From JAMLHH01 sp037189845 (lineage in GTDB: Bacteria > Bacteroidota > Bacteroidia > Chitinophagales > JADIYW01): a stretch of 64,000 nt of DNA. Location: positions 1-64,000 of the forward strand of contig JBBCIS010000002.1 of the NCBI GenBank assembly GCA_037189845.1, written 5' to 3'. Under the pieces are notes generated by a model. That model made no database searches, was not told where the DNA came from, and saw only the letters and a list, made by a program, of their open reading frames with translations. Positions 25,746 through 34,395 of the stretch are shown here, one piece after another. Within the stretch, counting starts at the first letter, position 1, and each line of letters starts with the position of its first letter. A program made the translations under genes and the position numbers.

Positions 25746-26060
25746 TTATGATAACAAAATTTTGTGTACAATAGTTGCGTCTAATCGTTCATTCATGATA
25801 TCACAAAGTGAGCCTGCTGCCATTTGCAGATTTTGTCTCAATGAAGAGCTTTCTATCTTCGCTTTCAGAATTCCGTTGCTGAAATCTACTTTCTGAATGT
25901 ATCTTCGGGATGATTCTGGGATAGAGTTTACAAACACTTCAGCGACTTTGATAGCTTCCAGCTTCTTGTCCAGCTTGTTTTCTTTTGCAAATAAGCCCAA
26001 TGCATCTGACAGAGAAATATTTCTGCTATACCTCAAATCCACTGTTTTTCTTTTCGACAT
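25746..26060 (-). CDS. DciA-like (DUF721) protein
   Basis: The 104-residue protein has the DUF721 pattern: LSDALGLFAKENKLDKKLEAIKVAEVFVN, then a C-terminal beta-rich KH-like segment (GILKAKIESSSLRQNLQMA). DciA loads the replicative helicase DnaB in bacteria lacking DnaC or DnaI. The gene overlaps the 3' end of recF by 35 bases, an arrangement seen in many bacteria, which supports the call. Confidence 0.8.
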   Translation of the reverse strand: MSKRKTVDLRYSRNISLSDALGLFAKENKLDKKLEAIKVAEVFVNSIPESSRRYIQKVDFSNGILKAKIESSSLRQNLQMAAGSLCDIMNERLDATIVHKILLS

Positions 26061-27147
26061 ACCCTTTTTCTACCTTAAAAATCTCAAATCTTTGTTTGGT
26101 CAATGCCAGCACCTTCTCAATTCTTTCCATGTGAGTATCTGTCACAAATACCTGTCCATGCTGCACTTCACTCAGAATTTTAAATAACTGTCCGACTCTT
26201 GATTCGTCAAACTTCTCAAAGATATCATCCAGCAGCAATATTGGTGATACTTTTTTTCTATCAGCTAATAGATAATACAATGCCAGCTTCATGGAAACCA
26301 CATAAGTTTTTTGCTGCCCCTGTGACCCTACTTTCTTCAATGGATACCCATTCAGTGTTAATTCCAGATCATCCAGGTGAATTCCTCTGGTTGTACGCTG
26401 TAATAGAATATCTTTTTGCCGCTGGTTTTTCAGCAATTCAGACAGTTCTCCCTGATGCAGATGAGATTTATATTGAACTTCTATGCGTTCTTTTTCCTGA
26501 CAGATATAATTATAAATCCGTTCAAATTCCTTTGAGAAATTTTCTATAAATACTTTTCTTCTGACAAAAATCTGTTCAGCAGCTTTGGACAACATCATGT
26601 CCAGAGTACTTAGCAGTTCTTCCTGTCCGAAAGAATTTTCTGCCATCTGCTTTAAAAGAGCATTTCTGTTGGCCAGGATCTTATTGTACTGAATCAGCAG
26701 TTCGGTGTAAGTGATATCTGACTGGCATAATACATTATCTATCATCTTCCTGCGCTCTTCACTCCCGCCGATAATAATCTGATTGTCATCAGGAGCAACC
26801 ATTATCACGGGAAATTTACCAACATATTCAATGAGCTTATCTTCTTTGACCTGATTGAGCAGAATTTCCTTTTTCCTGCCTTTCTGAATTTTCATGGACA
26901 CCTTATAATTCCTGTCCTCCTTTTTCACAAGAGATTGCAGGAGCATTCCCTCACATTCATGTCTGAAATTGAATTGTTCTGTGGAATTAAAATAGCTTTT
27001 AGTAGTGCATACATAATAAATAGCGTCAAGTATATTCGTCTTACCTTCACCATTTTCACCTACAAAACCAATGAAATTTCCTGAAAACTGAAGTTCCAGC
27101 TGACCGTAATTTTTGAAATCAGTCAGCAGCAGTCGGTCTATCAGCAA
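26026..27147 (-). CDS. recF: DNA replication and repair protein RecF
   Basis: RecF is an SMC-like ATPase that helps load RecA at single-strand gaps. The protein has GENGEGKTN (Walker A), a signature segment KKVGSQGQQKTYVVSMKLAL and a Walker B LLLDDIFEKFDESR. The start is probably TTG at 27147, giving MLIDRLLLTDFKNYG, the usual RecF beginning, and 373 residues. The longer frame to 27213 crosses the promoter at 27164-27192 and cannot be fully translated from it. GTG at 27159 is an alternative, nearly at the predicted transcription start. It overlaps dciA downstream. Confidence 0.93.
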   Translation of the reverse strand: MLIDRLLLTDFKNYGQLELQFSGNFIGFVGENGEGKTNILDAIYYVCTTKSYFNSTEQFNFRHECEGMLLQSLVKKEDRNYKVSMKIQKGRKKEILLNQVKEDKLIEYVGKFPVIMVAPDDNQIIIGGSEERRKMIDNVLCQSDITYTELLIQYNKILANRNALLKQMAENSFGQEELLSTLDMMLSKAAEQIFVRRKVFIENFSKEFERIYNYICQEKERIEVQYKSHLHQGELSELLKNQRQKDILLQRTTRGIHLDDLELTLNGYPLKKVGSQGQQKTYVVSMKLALYYLLADRKKVSPILLLDDIFEKFDESRVGQLFKILSEVQHGQVFVTDTHMERIEKVLALTKQRFEIFKVEKGYVEKKNSGFEV

Positions 27148-27163
27148 AAGGTTATCCACGAAA

Positions 27164-27192
27164 CAAAGATAAAGATGATATATTGAGTACAA
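27164..27192 (-). promoter_or_regulatory. promoter of recF-dciA-trxA
   Basis: The minus strand reads TTG (27192-27190), an 18-base spacer and TATCTTTG (27171-27164). Transcription would start about 27158, which fixes the recF start downstream of that point. Confidence 0.7.
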
Positions 27193-27222
27193 GTAATTAT
27201 ATGAAAAACACAATGAAAATTA

Positions 27223-27230
27223 TACCTTTG
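27223..27230 (+). promoter_or_regulatory. possible -7 box for the TPR-ribH unit
   Basis: TACCTTTG matches the -7 consensus, with about 20 bases from the predicted transcription start to the ATG at 27256. No TTG is seen at the -33 position, so the promoter is incomplete by eye. It is divergent from the recF promoter. Confidence 0.4.
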
Positions 27231-27255
27231 CGCCATACATTTAAAATAGCATTCA

Positions 27256-27936
27256 ATGTCAATCAAGGAAACTGACAAATTTTTTGAAGCAGAACAAGCA
27301 GTTGAAAAGAAAGCAAGAGGCTTTTTTGAGAAAAACAGCAAAATAATTGCAGGCGCAACCATAGCATTATTGGTACTGGTGATAGGTGGTTACGGATACA
27401 AACAATTGATACTAACCCCTAAAGAAGGAAAAGCTCAAAGCCAGATGATCCGTGCTCAACAATATTTTGAAAAAGATTCTTTCAATTTAGCTTTGAATGG
27501 AGATGGTGTTGCTCTAGGCTTTAAAGAAATAGCTTCCAAATATAGCGGTACAAAAGCAGGAAATGGAGCAAAATTTTACGCAGGAGTCTCTGCATTACAT
27601 ACAGGAGATTTTGAAGGTGCTATCAAATATTTAGAAGGATTCAGTACGGATGATGCATTGTTGAATGCCCGTAAATATGGTTGTATCGGTGATGCAAAAT
27701 CTGAATTGAATGATTTATCTACTGCAGCTGTTATGTATCAGAAAGCAGTAGATGCTGATAAAGAAAATGCCATTACAGCTCCTTTCTATCTTTACAGGCT
27801 GGCTAAGGCTCAGGTGGTAAACGGCAAACCAGATGAAGCAATCAAAGCTTTGCAAACTATCGTAGATAATTTCCCTGCATCTGCTGAAGGTTCAGTAGCT
27901 GAAAAAGAATTAGCTCAGATACAGGCAAGTAAATAA
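27256..27936 (+). CDS. membrane-anchored TPR protein, YfgM-like
   Basis: The 226-residue protein has a cytoplasmic N-terminal segment of about 28 residues and one transmembrane helix (IIAGATIALLVLVIGGYGY, about 30-48). A soluble domain follows with tetratricopeptide-like helices (SALHTGDFEGAIKYLEGF; DLSTAAVMYQKAVDADK; GKPDEAIKALQTIVDNFP). The topology resembles YfgM, a periplasmic chaperone-network protein of the SecYEG complex. Function here is inferred only from architecture. ribH starts one base after its stop. Confidence 0.75.
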   Translation: MSIKETDKFFEAEQAVEKKARGFFEKNSKIIAGATIALLVLVIGGYGYKQLILTPKEGKAQSQMIRAQQYFEKDSFNLALNGDGVALGFKEIASKYSGTKAGNGAKFYAGVSALHTGDFEGAIKYLEGFSTDDALLNARKYGCIGDAKSELNDLSTAAVMYQKAVDADKENAITAPFYLYRLAKAQVVNGKPDEAIKALQTIVDNFPASAEGSVAEKELAQIQASK

Positions 27937-27937
27937 T

Positions 27938-28414
27938 ATGGCTTCTTCTTTAAAAAACCTCTCTGATTACGATCCGGCAACCGTGCCTTCCGGTGCAGGC
28001 AAAAAATTCGGTGTAGTTGTAGCAGAATGGAACCAGCATATCACTTTTGCTTTGATGGAAGGGTGCAATGATACCCTTCAACAGTATGGGGTACAACCTG
28101 AAGACATCCTGATCAGCTTTGTTCCGGGCACTTTTGAGCTTCCATATGCAGCAAAGAAATTAGCAAAAGAGAATCATCTTTCCGGTGTAGTATGTATCGG
28201 TTGTGTCATCAAAGGAGAAACCAAGCATGATGAGTATATCAACAATTCCGTAGCACATGCTTTACAGAATTTAAATATTGATTACAATATTCCTTTCATT
28301 TTTGGTGTACTGACTCCTAATACGGAACAACAGGCACTGGACAGAGCCGGAGGAAAATATGGCAATAAAGGTGTAGAAGCTGCAGTGACAGTACTCAAGA
28401 TGGCGGCATTGTAG
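27938..28414 (+). CDS. ribH: 6,7-dimethyl-8-ribityllumazine synthase
   Basis: RibH condenses 5-amino-6-ribitylaminouracil with dihydroxybutanone phosphate to lumazine, the penultimate riboflavin step. The 158 residues have the substrate-binding AEWNQHIT near residue 30, FVPGTFELPYAAK near 62, GCVIKGETKHDEYI near 88 and the catalytic His in that segment. The length is typical. It is co-transcribed with the TPR protein one base upstream, and a terminator follows at 28490. Confidence 0.96.
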   Translation: MASSLKNLSDYDPATVPSGAGKKFGVVVAEWNQHITFALMEGCNDTLQQYGVQPEDILISFVPGTFELPYAAKKLAKENHLSGVVCIGCVIKGETKHDEYINNSVAHALQNLNIDYNIPFIFGVLTPNTEQQALDRAGGKYGNKGVEAAVTVLKMAAL

Positions 28415-28489
28415 GTTTTAAGGTTTAAAGTTTGAGTTGTTTAATGTTAGCTAACGCTTCATAAAATCTCAAGAGAACACATATATACA

Positions 28490-28518
28490 ACGCAGGACGA
28501 AAGTTCTGCGTTTTTTTA
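28490..28518 (+). terminator. terminator after ribH
   Basis: ACGCAGGAC, a GAAA loop and GTTCTGCGT form a 9-bp stem with one wobble, followed by seven T. This is a strong intrinsic terminator that reaches the end of the convergent UbiA-like gene. Confidence 0.85.
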
Positions 28519-29403
28519 TAAATATACTGATAGCATATAAATCAAACAATACAGTATTAATGAGCCATCATACCATAACATAATCTGCCATTTCTCGGAT
28601 CTGTTACTTCTTATGATTGTTTTATATAACAAACAGAAAATCAAAAATATAATTCCTGATAAGAAAAACACATCATGAATGCTTATCTTATTAAAATCAA
28701 TATACCATACTGAAAATAATATCACATAAACCACAGACAAAACAGTCAATAAAACCTTGGATTTATTGATTCCGATATAGATGGGGATTGTCTTCACTCC
28801 TACTTCCATATCTGCCTCAACATCATTGATATCAAAAGGAAGGGTGATGATAAAAATAAACAGGAATTGCAAACCGAATAACTCCCAAACTCCGGCTTCA
28901 AATTGCCAGCCGTGATGATGTACCCAAGGCAGAATTACACCCATGGAAGCCCAAACCAGCGCTATCATAAAGATTTTGGCAAAAGGCACGTTTCGAAGTG
29001 TAAGAACTGTACTACCCATCGGAATTTTCAGATTATATAAAAATGATATCGCCCCCAACCCGAATAAGACCAAAACGACCTCTATACTGACTTTAAATGC
29101 GCAAAATGCACCTGTAAACACACTGCTAATCATCAGTATTCTGACTATTATTTGATTTTGCTGCATCCAATTGTACAGTTTATCTTTACTCAACTCATTT
29201 GGATCTTTTTTAAAAAACACCCATCTGCTGAATTGATAAATAAACATTGTCGCAGCACCTATGATCAGCAATAAATACGGGTGGTGCTTGACTTGCAATC
29301 CAAGAAGATGCATATTGACATAAGCAAAAGCTACTGCACCAAGAGAAATATAGATATTGCTGAAAATAATCCACTGTACAAAGACGAGCATCTTTTGATA
29401 CAT
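28516..29403 (-). CDS. UbiA-like prenyltransferase family membrane protein
   Basis: This is a polytopic membrane protein of about 295 residues with 8-9 predicted helices. One aspartate-rich loop, FDINDVEADMEVGVKTIP (about residue 205), is like the second DxxxD motif of UbiA prenyltransferases. The first NDxxD motif is not clear, the equivalent loop being RWVFFKKDPNELSKDK, so catalytic activity is uncertain. The ATG at 29403 is chosen; a GTG at 29442 would add 13 residues. It could act on a quinone or other isoprenoid. It stands alone. Confidence 0.6.
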   Translation of the reverse strand: MYQKMLVFVQWIIFSNIYISLGAVAFAYVNMHLLGLQVKHHPYLLLIIGAATMFIYQFSRWVFFKKDPNELSKDKLYNWMQQNQIIVRILMISSVFTGAFCAFKVSIEVVLVLFGLGAISFLYNLKIPMGSTVLTLRNVPFAKIFMIALVWASMGVILPWVHHHGWQFEAGVWELFGLQFLFIFIITLPFDINDVEADMEVGVKTIPIYIGINKSKVLLTVLSVVYVILFSVWYIDFNKISIHDVFFLSGIIFLIFCLLYKTIIRSNRSEKWQIMLWYDGSLILYCLIYMLSVYL

Positions 29404-29499
29404 GTTTTGTATTACACCGGTTTGATTCAGCTGCTTTGTCACAATGATTGCTAATTTATCAAACCCTGCTATACTTCGCTACTAAATATTCAGTTATTC

Positions 29500-29859
29500 T
29501 TAAAAGGCCTTCACTTGCTCAGCCGTGATATGTTTTACTCCGGAAGCATCTTCCCAGAATTCTCCGGATACCTCTATCTTATTTCTAACTTCATATCTCT
29601 TAAATTCGTTGCCACTTTTTTGCAAATTGACAATACTGATAGTGACAACATATATCTGCCCTTCATTTGTTTCAATGGTTGCCATATAACCATCTTTTCC
29701 ATTTTCAATAGAATGAATAATTCCATTGACAGTCATTTTATTAGATGCGGATAATTCAATCTTCTCTTCAATAATTTCTTCGGCTTGTTCAGTTTCTTTC
29801 TGCTGGCAGCTCGTGACACTCAACAAAAATAAAGTACCAGCTAACAAATAATTTTTCAT
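29500..29859 (-). CDS. small OB-fold-like lipoprotein
   Basis: The N-terminus MKNYLLAGTLFLLSVTSC carries a lipobox with Cys at residue 18, so the 119-residue protein is probably a lipoprotein. After an acidic linker (EQAEEIIEEKIE) comes a beta-rich domain (VNGIIHSIENGKDGYMATIETNEG...EVSGEFWEDASGVKHITAEQVKAF) that looks like an OB-fold of the tRNA_anti-like type. Function unknown. It lies just upstream of the UbiA-like gene on the same strand, with a 96-base gap. Confidence 0.7.
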   Translation of the reverse strand: MKNYLLAGTLFLLSVTSCQQKETEQAEEIIEEKIELSASNKMTVNGIIHSIENGKDGYMATIETNEGQIYVVTISIVNLQKSGNEFKRYEVRNKIEVSGEFWEDASGVKHITAEQVKAF

Positions 29860-29922
29860 ATACTATTTTTTAATATTTCACTATCATCAAAATCTTATCG
29901 GTTTCTGATCATCTGTAAAAAA

Positions 29923-31875
29923 TCAGATGATAATTGTTCCAAACTTTTGTGCAATTGTAATCTTAGGATTCTGCAGGAAAGTTTTTTGCTCCATTAATCT
30001 CAGGCATTCATCAAAGTCTTCCGGAGGCAATTGTTTAATCTGCTGATCTATTTCTGACAATTGCTCTTTGATCTTGTGTAGGATATATCTGTTGATCGTC
30101 GAATGAACATCATTTTCCCAGGTTCGGTCTGTGCTTTTCACAGTGATATTGTGCTGAGATTCCCAATTTGGGCTCAATTGATAAGGGGAAATTTTACAAT
30201 CAATGATAAACCCTTTGATCTCTTCATCATCGTAAAACTGCTCATCCTGCAATTGTTCATAAGATGCTCCTTTTTCGTAAGCAAGAAATACAGCATCCAA
30301 TACTTTCTGATACACAGGATGCCTGAATGAGACTCCTCCAATCTGACTTTTAATAAAATCTATGGCAATAACTCCACCTTCCATCACCCTGCTTCCATGT
30401 GTCAGCAGCACACGCAACACATCTTTCTCCTGAATCTGTAGTGCTGACGTCTGAGATGCGGGTTCTTTAAACTGATCTGACTGAGACGGAGCAACATTCT
30501 CTGTCAGCAGTTCTTCTGCTACCATAGCAGAAGCTTCGCTCATCTGCTGCTTTTGCTTATGCTGGCTGATGGTAAATTTATTCACTTCCTTGATCAGCAT
30601 TTCTTCGGGAAGCTCAGCCAGCTTACTTGATTCGCGGGTATAATATGCCCTTCGTATAGGATCTTTGATGAGGGCAATACTTTCTACAATACTATGGATC
30701 GCCTGAGATTTCAGCTTAGGATCGTTATTGGCATCCTTCAGGAGGATATCTGCCTTGAAGAAGATGAAATCCTTTTTTTTATCCTGTATATACTTCAATG
30801 TCGCATCTGTACCCTGAGTACGGACAAACGAATCCGGATCTTCTCCGTCCGGTAGTATGACGACCTTGACATCCATACCTTCATCCAGCATAATATCTAC
30901 CCCGCGTAATGCAGCCTTGATCCCTGCATTATCACCGTCATATATCAGAATGATATTTTCCGTAAATCTGTGAATCAGCCTGACTTGTTCTTTTGTCAAA
31001 GCGGTACCTGAACTGGCTACAACATTTGAAATTCCTGCCTGGTACAATCCCAGAACATCTGTGTAACCCTCCACAAGATAACAGGCATCTTTTTTCCGTA
31101 TCTCTGTTTTTGCCTGATAAATACCATAAACCAGCTGACCTTTGGTATAAATATCTGTCTCTGCTGTATTGATATATTTAGCCTGCTTGGGATCTTTGGT
31201 CATGATACGGCCACCAAATGCTACCACTTTACCACTCAGATTGTGGATCGGAAACATCACTCTGGCACGAAAAAAATCATAAGGATTTCGTCCCTCTTTT
31301 ACTTTTATCAGCCCTGCTTTTTCTAATATATCTGTCTGATAGCCTGCTTTTTGTGCTGCCTTAGTAAAAGTTTCAAAACCTTCCGGCGCGTAACCCAGCT
31401 GAAAATCTTCTATTGTCTTATCTGTAAAACCTCTGTGCCTGAAATAGGATAAACCGATATTTCGGCCTTCCTCGGTCTCCAGAAGGCTTTCCTGGTAATA
31501 TCTGGCAGCATACTTCATAGCAATGAATAAGCTGTCCTTTAAAGATTGCTGTTCTTTGTACTCCTGATTTCTTTCTACATTTTCGGTTTCTACGACTTCA
31601 ATTCTGTACTTGGCAGCAAGATATTTCAATGCTTCGGGATAGCTGAGCGATTCATGCTCCATCACGAACTTCAACGGATCACCTGCGGCACCGCAACCAA
31701 AGCATTTATAGATATTTTTAGCAGGAGAAACCACAAAAGACGGACTCTTTTCATCATGAAAAGGACAATTGCCTTTCAGATTGGCTCCGGCTCTTTTCAG
31801 ATTCACAAAATCTCCCACTACCTCTTCTATCCGGGCATGGTCTAAAATTTTGTTCTTTGTATCCTGAGAAATCAT
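29923..31875 (-). CDS. dnaG: DNA primase DnaG
   Basis: Primase makes RNA primers at the replication fork. The 650 residues show the N-terminal CHC2 zinc finger (CPFHDEKSPSF ... CFGCGAAGD, residues about 38-66), the catalytic core and a TOPRIM domain (YLVEGYTDVLGLYQAG near 267, then IYDGDNAG near 314). A C-terminal helicase-interaction region follows. Length is typical for Bacteroidota. It is a single gene here, not in the rpsU-dnaG-rpoD order of proteobacteria. Confidence 0.97.
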   Translation of the reverse strand: MISQDTKNKILDHARIEEVVGDFVNLKRAGANLKGNCPFHDEKSPSFVVSPAKNIYKCFGCGAAGDPLKFVMEHESLSYPEALKYLAAKYRIEVVETENVERNQEYKEQQSLKDSLFIAMKYAARYYQESLLETEEGRNIGLSYFRHRGFTDKTIEDFQLGYAPEGFETFTKAAQKAGYQTDILEKAGLIKVKEGRNPYDFFRARVMFPIHNLSGKVVAFGGRIMTKDPKQAKYINTAETDIYTKGQLVYGIYQAKTEIRKKDACYLVEGYTDVLGLYQAGISNVVASSGTALTKEQVRLIHRFTENIILIYDGDNAGIKAALRGVDIMLDEGMDVKVVILPDGEDPDSFVRTQGTDATLKYIQDKKKDFIFFKADILLKDANNDPKLKSQAIHSIVESIALIKDPIRRAYYTRESSKLAELPEEMLIKEVNKFTISQHKQKQQMSEASAMVAEELLTENVAPSQSDQFKEPASQTSALQIQEKDVLRVLLTHGSRVMEGGVIAIDFIKSQIGGVSFRHPVYQKVLDAVFLAYEKGASYEQLQDEQFYDDEEIKGFIIDCKISPYQLSPNWESQHNITVKSTDRTWENDVHSTINRYILHKIKEQLSEIDQQIKQLPPEDFDECLRLMEQKTFLQNPKITIAQKFGTIII

Positions 31876-32112
31876 ATTGTTCCCTAAAGTTATAGAAATC
31901 TGTCCTTAAAACACTTTTATGGCTTCCTGAGTCAGAATATTTTCGCATCCATCCGGAAAATTTATTCGACACATATTGATATACCTTTTATATTTAGATG
32001 AAAATAAGTTGATGTTTCATTGACGAATATTCTTTTAGATTCAGGAAGCAATTAAAAATTACATACTAAATACTTTAAGAATTGAGTTTTAAATAATTAA
32101 AATCAATTATTT

Positions 32113-32505
32113 ATGATCGAAAAAAAGATAAAATTCGGACTATTCTCATGGGCTGATCTTACAGTAAAAGATACTACTCCACTCAAAGCATTTTACAAAG
32201 AAATCTTTGGATGGAAAGAACATCCGGTAGATATGAAAGATGAGGAAGGTGCTTATCAGGATTTTGCGATGATGGCAGACGAAACCACTCCCGTCGGGGG
32301 CATCTGTCATCAGCGGGGTGTTAATCACAACATTCCCTCGCAGTGGATCATGTATGTTTCTGTAGAAAATGTGGAAACAACTCTTCAAAAGTGTCTGCAA
32401 CTGGGTGGAGAATTAATTCACGGAAATAAAAAGAAAGACGGGGCATACGGTTTTGTCATTGTAAAAGATCCTCAGGGGCATATTTTTGGATTCGGAAACA
32501 TGTAA
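32113..32505 (+). CDS. VOC (glyoxalase-like) family protein
   Basis: The 130-residue protein has the vicinal oxygen chelate fold pattern: FSWADLTVKDTTPLKAFYKEIFGWKEHPVD at the start and VSVENVETTLQKCLQLGGE ... IVKDPQGHIFGFGN at the end. Such small VOC proteins may be metal enzymes or antibiotic-binding proteins; the substrate is unknown. It begins a tight four-gene run, with the next start four bases after its stop, whose members recur together in soil and aquatic Bacteroidota. Confidence 0.85.
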   Translation: MIEKKIKFGLFSWADLTVKDTTPLKAFYKEIFGWKEHPVDMKDEEGAYQDFAMMADETTPVGGICHQRGVNHNIPSQWIMYVSVENVETTLQKCLQLGGELIHGNKKKDGAYGFVIVKDPQGHIFGFGNM

Positions 32506-32508
32506 TCT

Positions 32509-32964
32509 ATGAAAACACTTTATTATACGGCATTTATACAGGCATCTCCCGAAAAAGTATACGGGATAATGCTCGCCAGAGATACTTACAGAGAATGGAC
32601 AAAACCATTCAGTACGACATCTGATATAGACGGCGACTGGTCAGAAGATTCCAAAATGTATTTTATCTCCACAGATGAAAAAGGCGATAAAATGGGTATG
32701 ATTTCTACCATTGACAAAAACATTCCTGCTGAAGTAGTCACCATCAGGCATATAGGCATATTCAATCAGGAAGGAGAGGCTTATTCAGGTGAAGCAGTAG
32801 ATTCATGGAAGAATGCTTACGAAATTTATCGCTTTCAACCTTTCGATGATGGCACAAAACTCACTTGTAGTGTTGAAATTGAAGGCTATGATTATGAGAA
32901 GTCTTTTGATGTTCAGTGGCCAGAGGCATTACAGATATTGAAAGAACTTTGTGAAAAACCATAA
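32509..32964 (+). CDS. SRPBCC (AHSA1-like) domain protein
   Basis: The 151-residue protein begins KTLYYTAFIQASPEKVYGIM and carries YREWTKPFSTTSDIDGDWSEDSKMYF, the START/SRPBCC fold of the AHSA1 group, which has a deep hydrophobic ligand pocket. Its ligand is unknown. It is the second gene of the cluster; the DUF1801 gene begins three bases after its stop. Confidence 0.85.
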   Translation: MKTLYYTAFIQASPEKVYGIMLARDTYREWTKPFSTTSDIDGDWSEDSKMYFISTDEKGDKMGMISTIDKNIPAEVVTIRHIGIFNQEGEAYSGEAVDSWKNAYEIYRFQPFDDGTKLTCSVEIEGYDYEKSFDVQWPEALQILKELCEKP

Positions 32965-32967
32965 TAT

Positions 32968-33390
32968 ATGCCAGCTAATAAGACCACATTTACAGAAGAA
33001 GATGCTCTGAAATTTTTAGATGCTGTAAAAAACGAGCAGCAAAGAAAAGATAGCCTGCGCCTCGTACAGCTGATGGAAAAAGTATCCGGCAAAAAGGCTA
33101 AAATGTACGGTCCTACAATCATTGGTTTCGGAGAATATCACTATAAATATGACAGCGGACATAGCGGATCTGCTCCTTTGTTAGGGTTTTCTCCCAGAAA
33201 AGCAGCTATATCTTTGTATGTCTCCACCGGCTGCGCAGTACAGGAAGACCTTCTATCCAAGCTGGGGAAATTCACGATGGGGAAAGCCTGCATTTATGTA
33301 AAAAGATTAAGTGATATCAATGAAGACATATTGATAAAGCTAATGCAATCTACTATTACTTTTACATCTGAAAAATACACCAGAATATAG
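32968..33390 (+). CDS. DUF1801 domain protein
   Basis: The 140-residue protein matches DUF1801: DALKFLDAVKNEQQRKDSLRLVQLM, then MYGPTIIGFGEYHYKYDSGHSG ... FSPRKAAISLYVSTG, with a late KFTMGKACIYVKRLSDI. The fold resembles frataxin/YdhG. No activity is established. It sits in the four-gene cluster and the next gene begins with another DUF1801 domain, an apparent duplication. Confidence 0.85.
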   Translation: MPANKTTFTEEDALKFLDAVKNEQQRKDSLRLVQLMEKVSGKKAKMYGPTIIGFGEYHYKYDSGHSGSAPLLGFSPRKAAISLYVSTGCAVQEDLLSKLGKFTMGKACIYVKRLSDINEDILIKLMQSTITFTSEKYTRI

Positions 33391-33395
33391 TAACA

Positions 33396-34325
33396 ATGTC
33401 AGGCATATCTACCATAGATGAATATATTGATACTTTTGAAGGTCCCAGAAGAGAGATGCTGAAAAAAGTAAGAAGCATCATCTCCGGTGCTGCACCTGTC
33501 GAGACAACTGAAACTATCTCCTATCAGATACCAACATTCAGATACAATGGAAATCTGATACATTTCGCTGGTTCTAAAAATCATATCGGTATCTATCCCG
33601 GTCCGGGAGCTATTGAATATTTTGCAGAAGAGTTACAACCTTACAAAACTAATAAAGGAACTATTCAACTTTCCTGGGATCAACCTCTTCCGACAAAGCT
33701 CATTCAGGATATTGTTGCTTACAATACTGAATTGCTCAAAAATAAGAAAGGTCCTGGTTGGCACAATTACAGAGAGAAATGGACTGATGCGGAAGAAATC
33801 ATGCAACAAATCATTGTTGAAACTCCTTTGAAAAAATCTTTCAAATGGGGAATGGATGTCTATACATACCAAGGCAAAAACGTAGTAGCCTGGAGTGGAT
33901 TCAAAGATTTTTTCTCCATCTGGTTTTACAATGGCTATTTTCTGACTGACAAAGAACAAGTGCTCGTTTCAGCATCTGAAGGGAAAACGAAATCTCTCAG
34001 ACAATGGCGATTCAAATCAGCCGGTGACATGAACCCTGAAAAAATTTCAGCTTATATAGAAGAAGCTATTCAGACAGTTATAGAAGGCAAAGAAGTACTA
34101 CCCGAAAGATCTGAACCCATAGCTCCTACAGGATTACTTTTAACTGCATTGAAAAACAACGAAGAGTTATTTGAAAAATTCAGACAGCTCACTCCCGGTA
34201 AACAAAAAGATTATATTCTTTATATAGATGGTGCCAAACAGGAAACTACCAGGCTTTCCCGGATTGAAAAAATTACACCTCTTATACTAGCAGGTAAAGG
34301 TCTGAACGACAAGTACAAGAGATAA
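33396..34325 (+). CDS. DUF1801-YdeI fusion protein
   Basis: The 309 residues combine two families usually encoded apart. Residues 1-115 are a YdhG/DUF1801 domain (IDEYIDTFEGPRREMLKKVRSII ... ISYQIPTFRYNGNLIHFAGSKNHIGIYPGP). Residues about 120-309 form a YdeI/OmpD-associated domain: a DUF1801-like N-part (SFKWGMDVYTYQGKNVVAWSGFKDFFSIWF) and the C-terminal helical part (LTPGKQKDYILYIDGAKQETTRLSRIEKI) common to YdeI. YdeI-like proteins have been linked to protection from polymyxin or bacteriocin stress in enterobacteria; here the role is only inferred. Last gene of the cluster. Confidence 0.8.
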   Translation: MSGISTIDEYIDTFEGPRREMLKKVRSIISGAAPVETTETISYQIPTFRYNGNLIHFAGSKNHIGIYPGPGAIEYFAEELQPYKTNKGTIQLSWDQPLPTKLIQDIVAYNTELLKNKKGPGWHNYREKWTDAEEIMQQIIVETPLKKSFKWGMDVYTYQGKNVVAWSGFKDFFSIWFYNGYFLTDKEQVLVSASEGKTKSLRQWRFKSAGDMNPEKISAYIEEAIQTVIEGKEVLPERSEPIAPTGLLLTALKNNEELFEKFRQLTPGKQKDYILYIDGAKQETTRLSRIEKITPLILAGKGLNDKYKR

Positions 34326-34395
34326 GGATACCTGAGCTATATTAACACGAAATAATATTTTTTTGACTTTTTGCGTTGTTCTGAAAAACGCTGAT

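Noticed and set aside
28516..29442. Firm assignment as a menaquinone or heme UbiA enzyme
   Set aside because: Only the second Asp-rich motif is clear and no pathway gene is adjacent, so I kept a family-level call.
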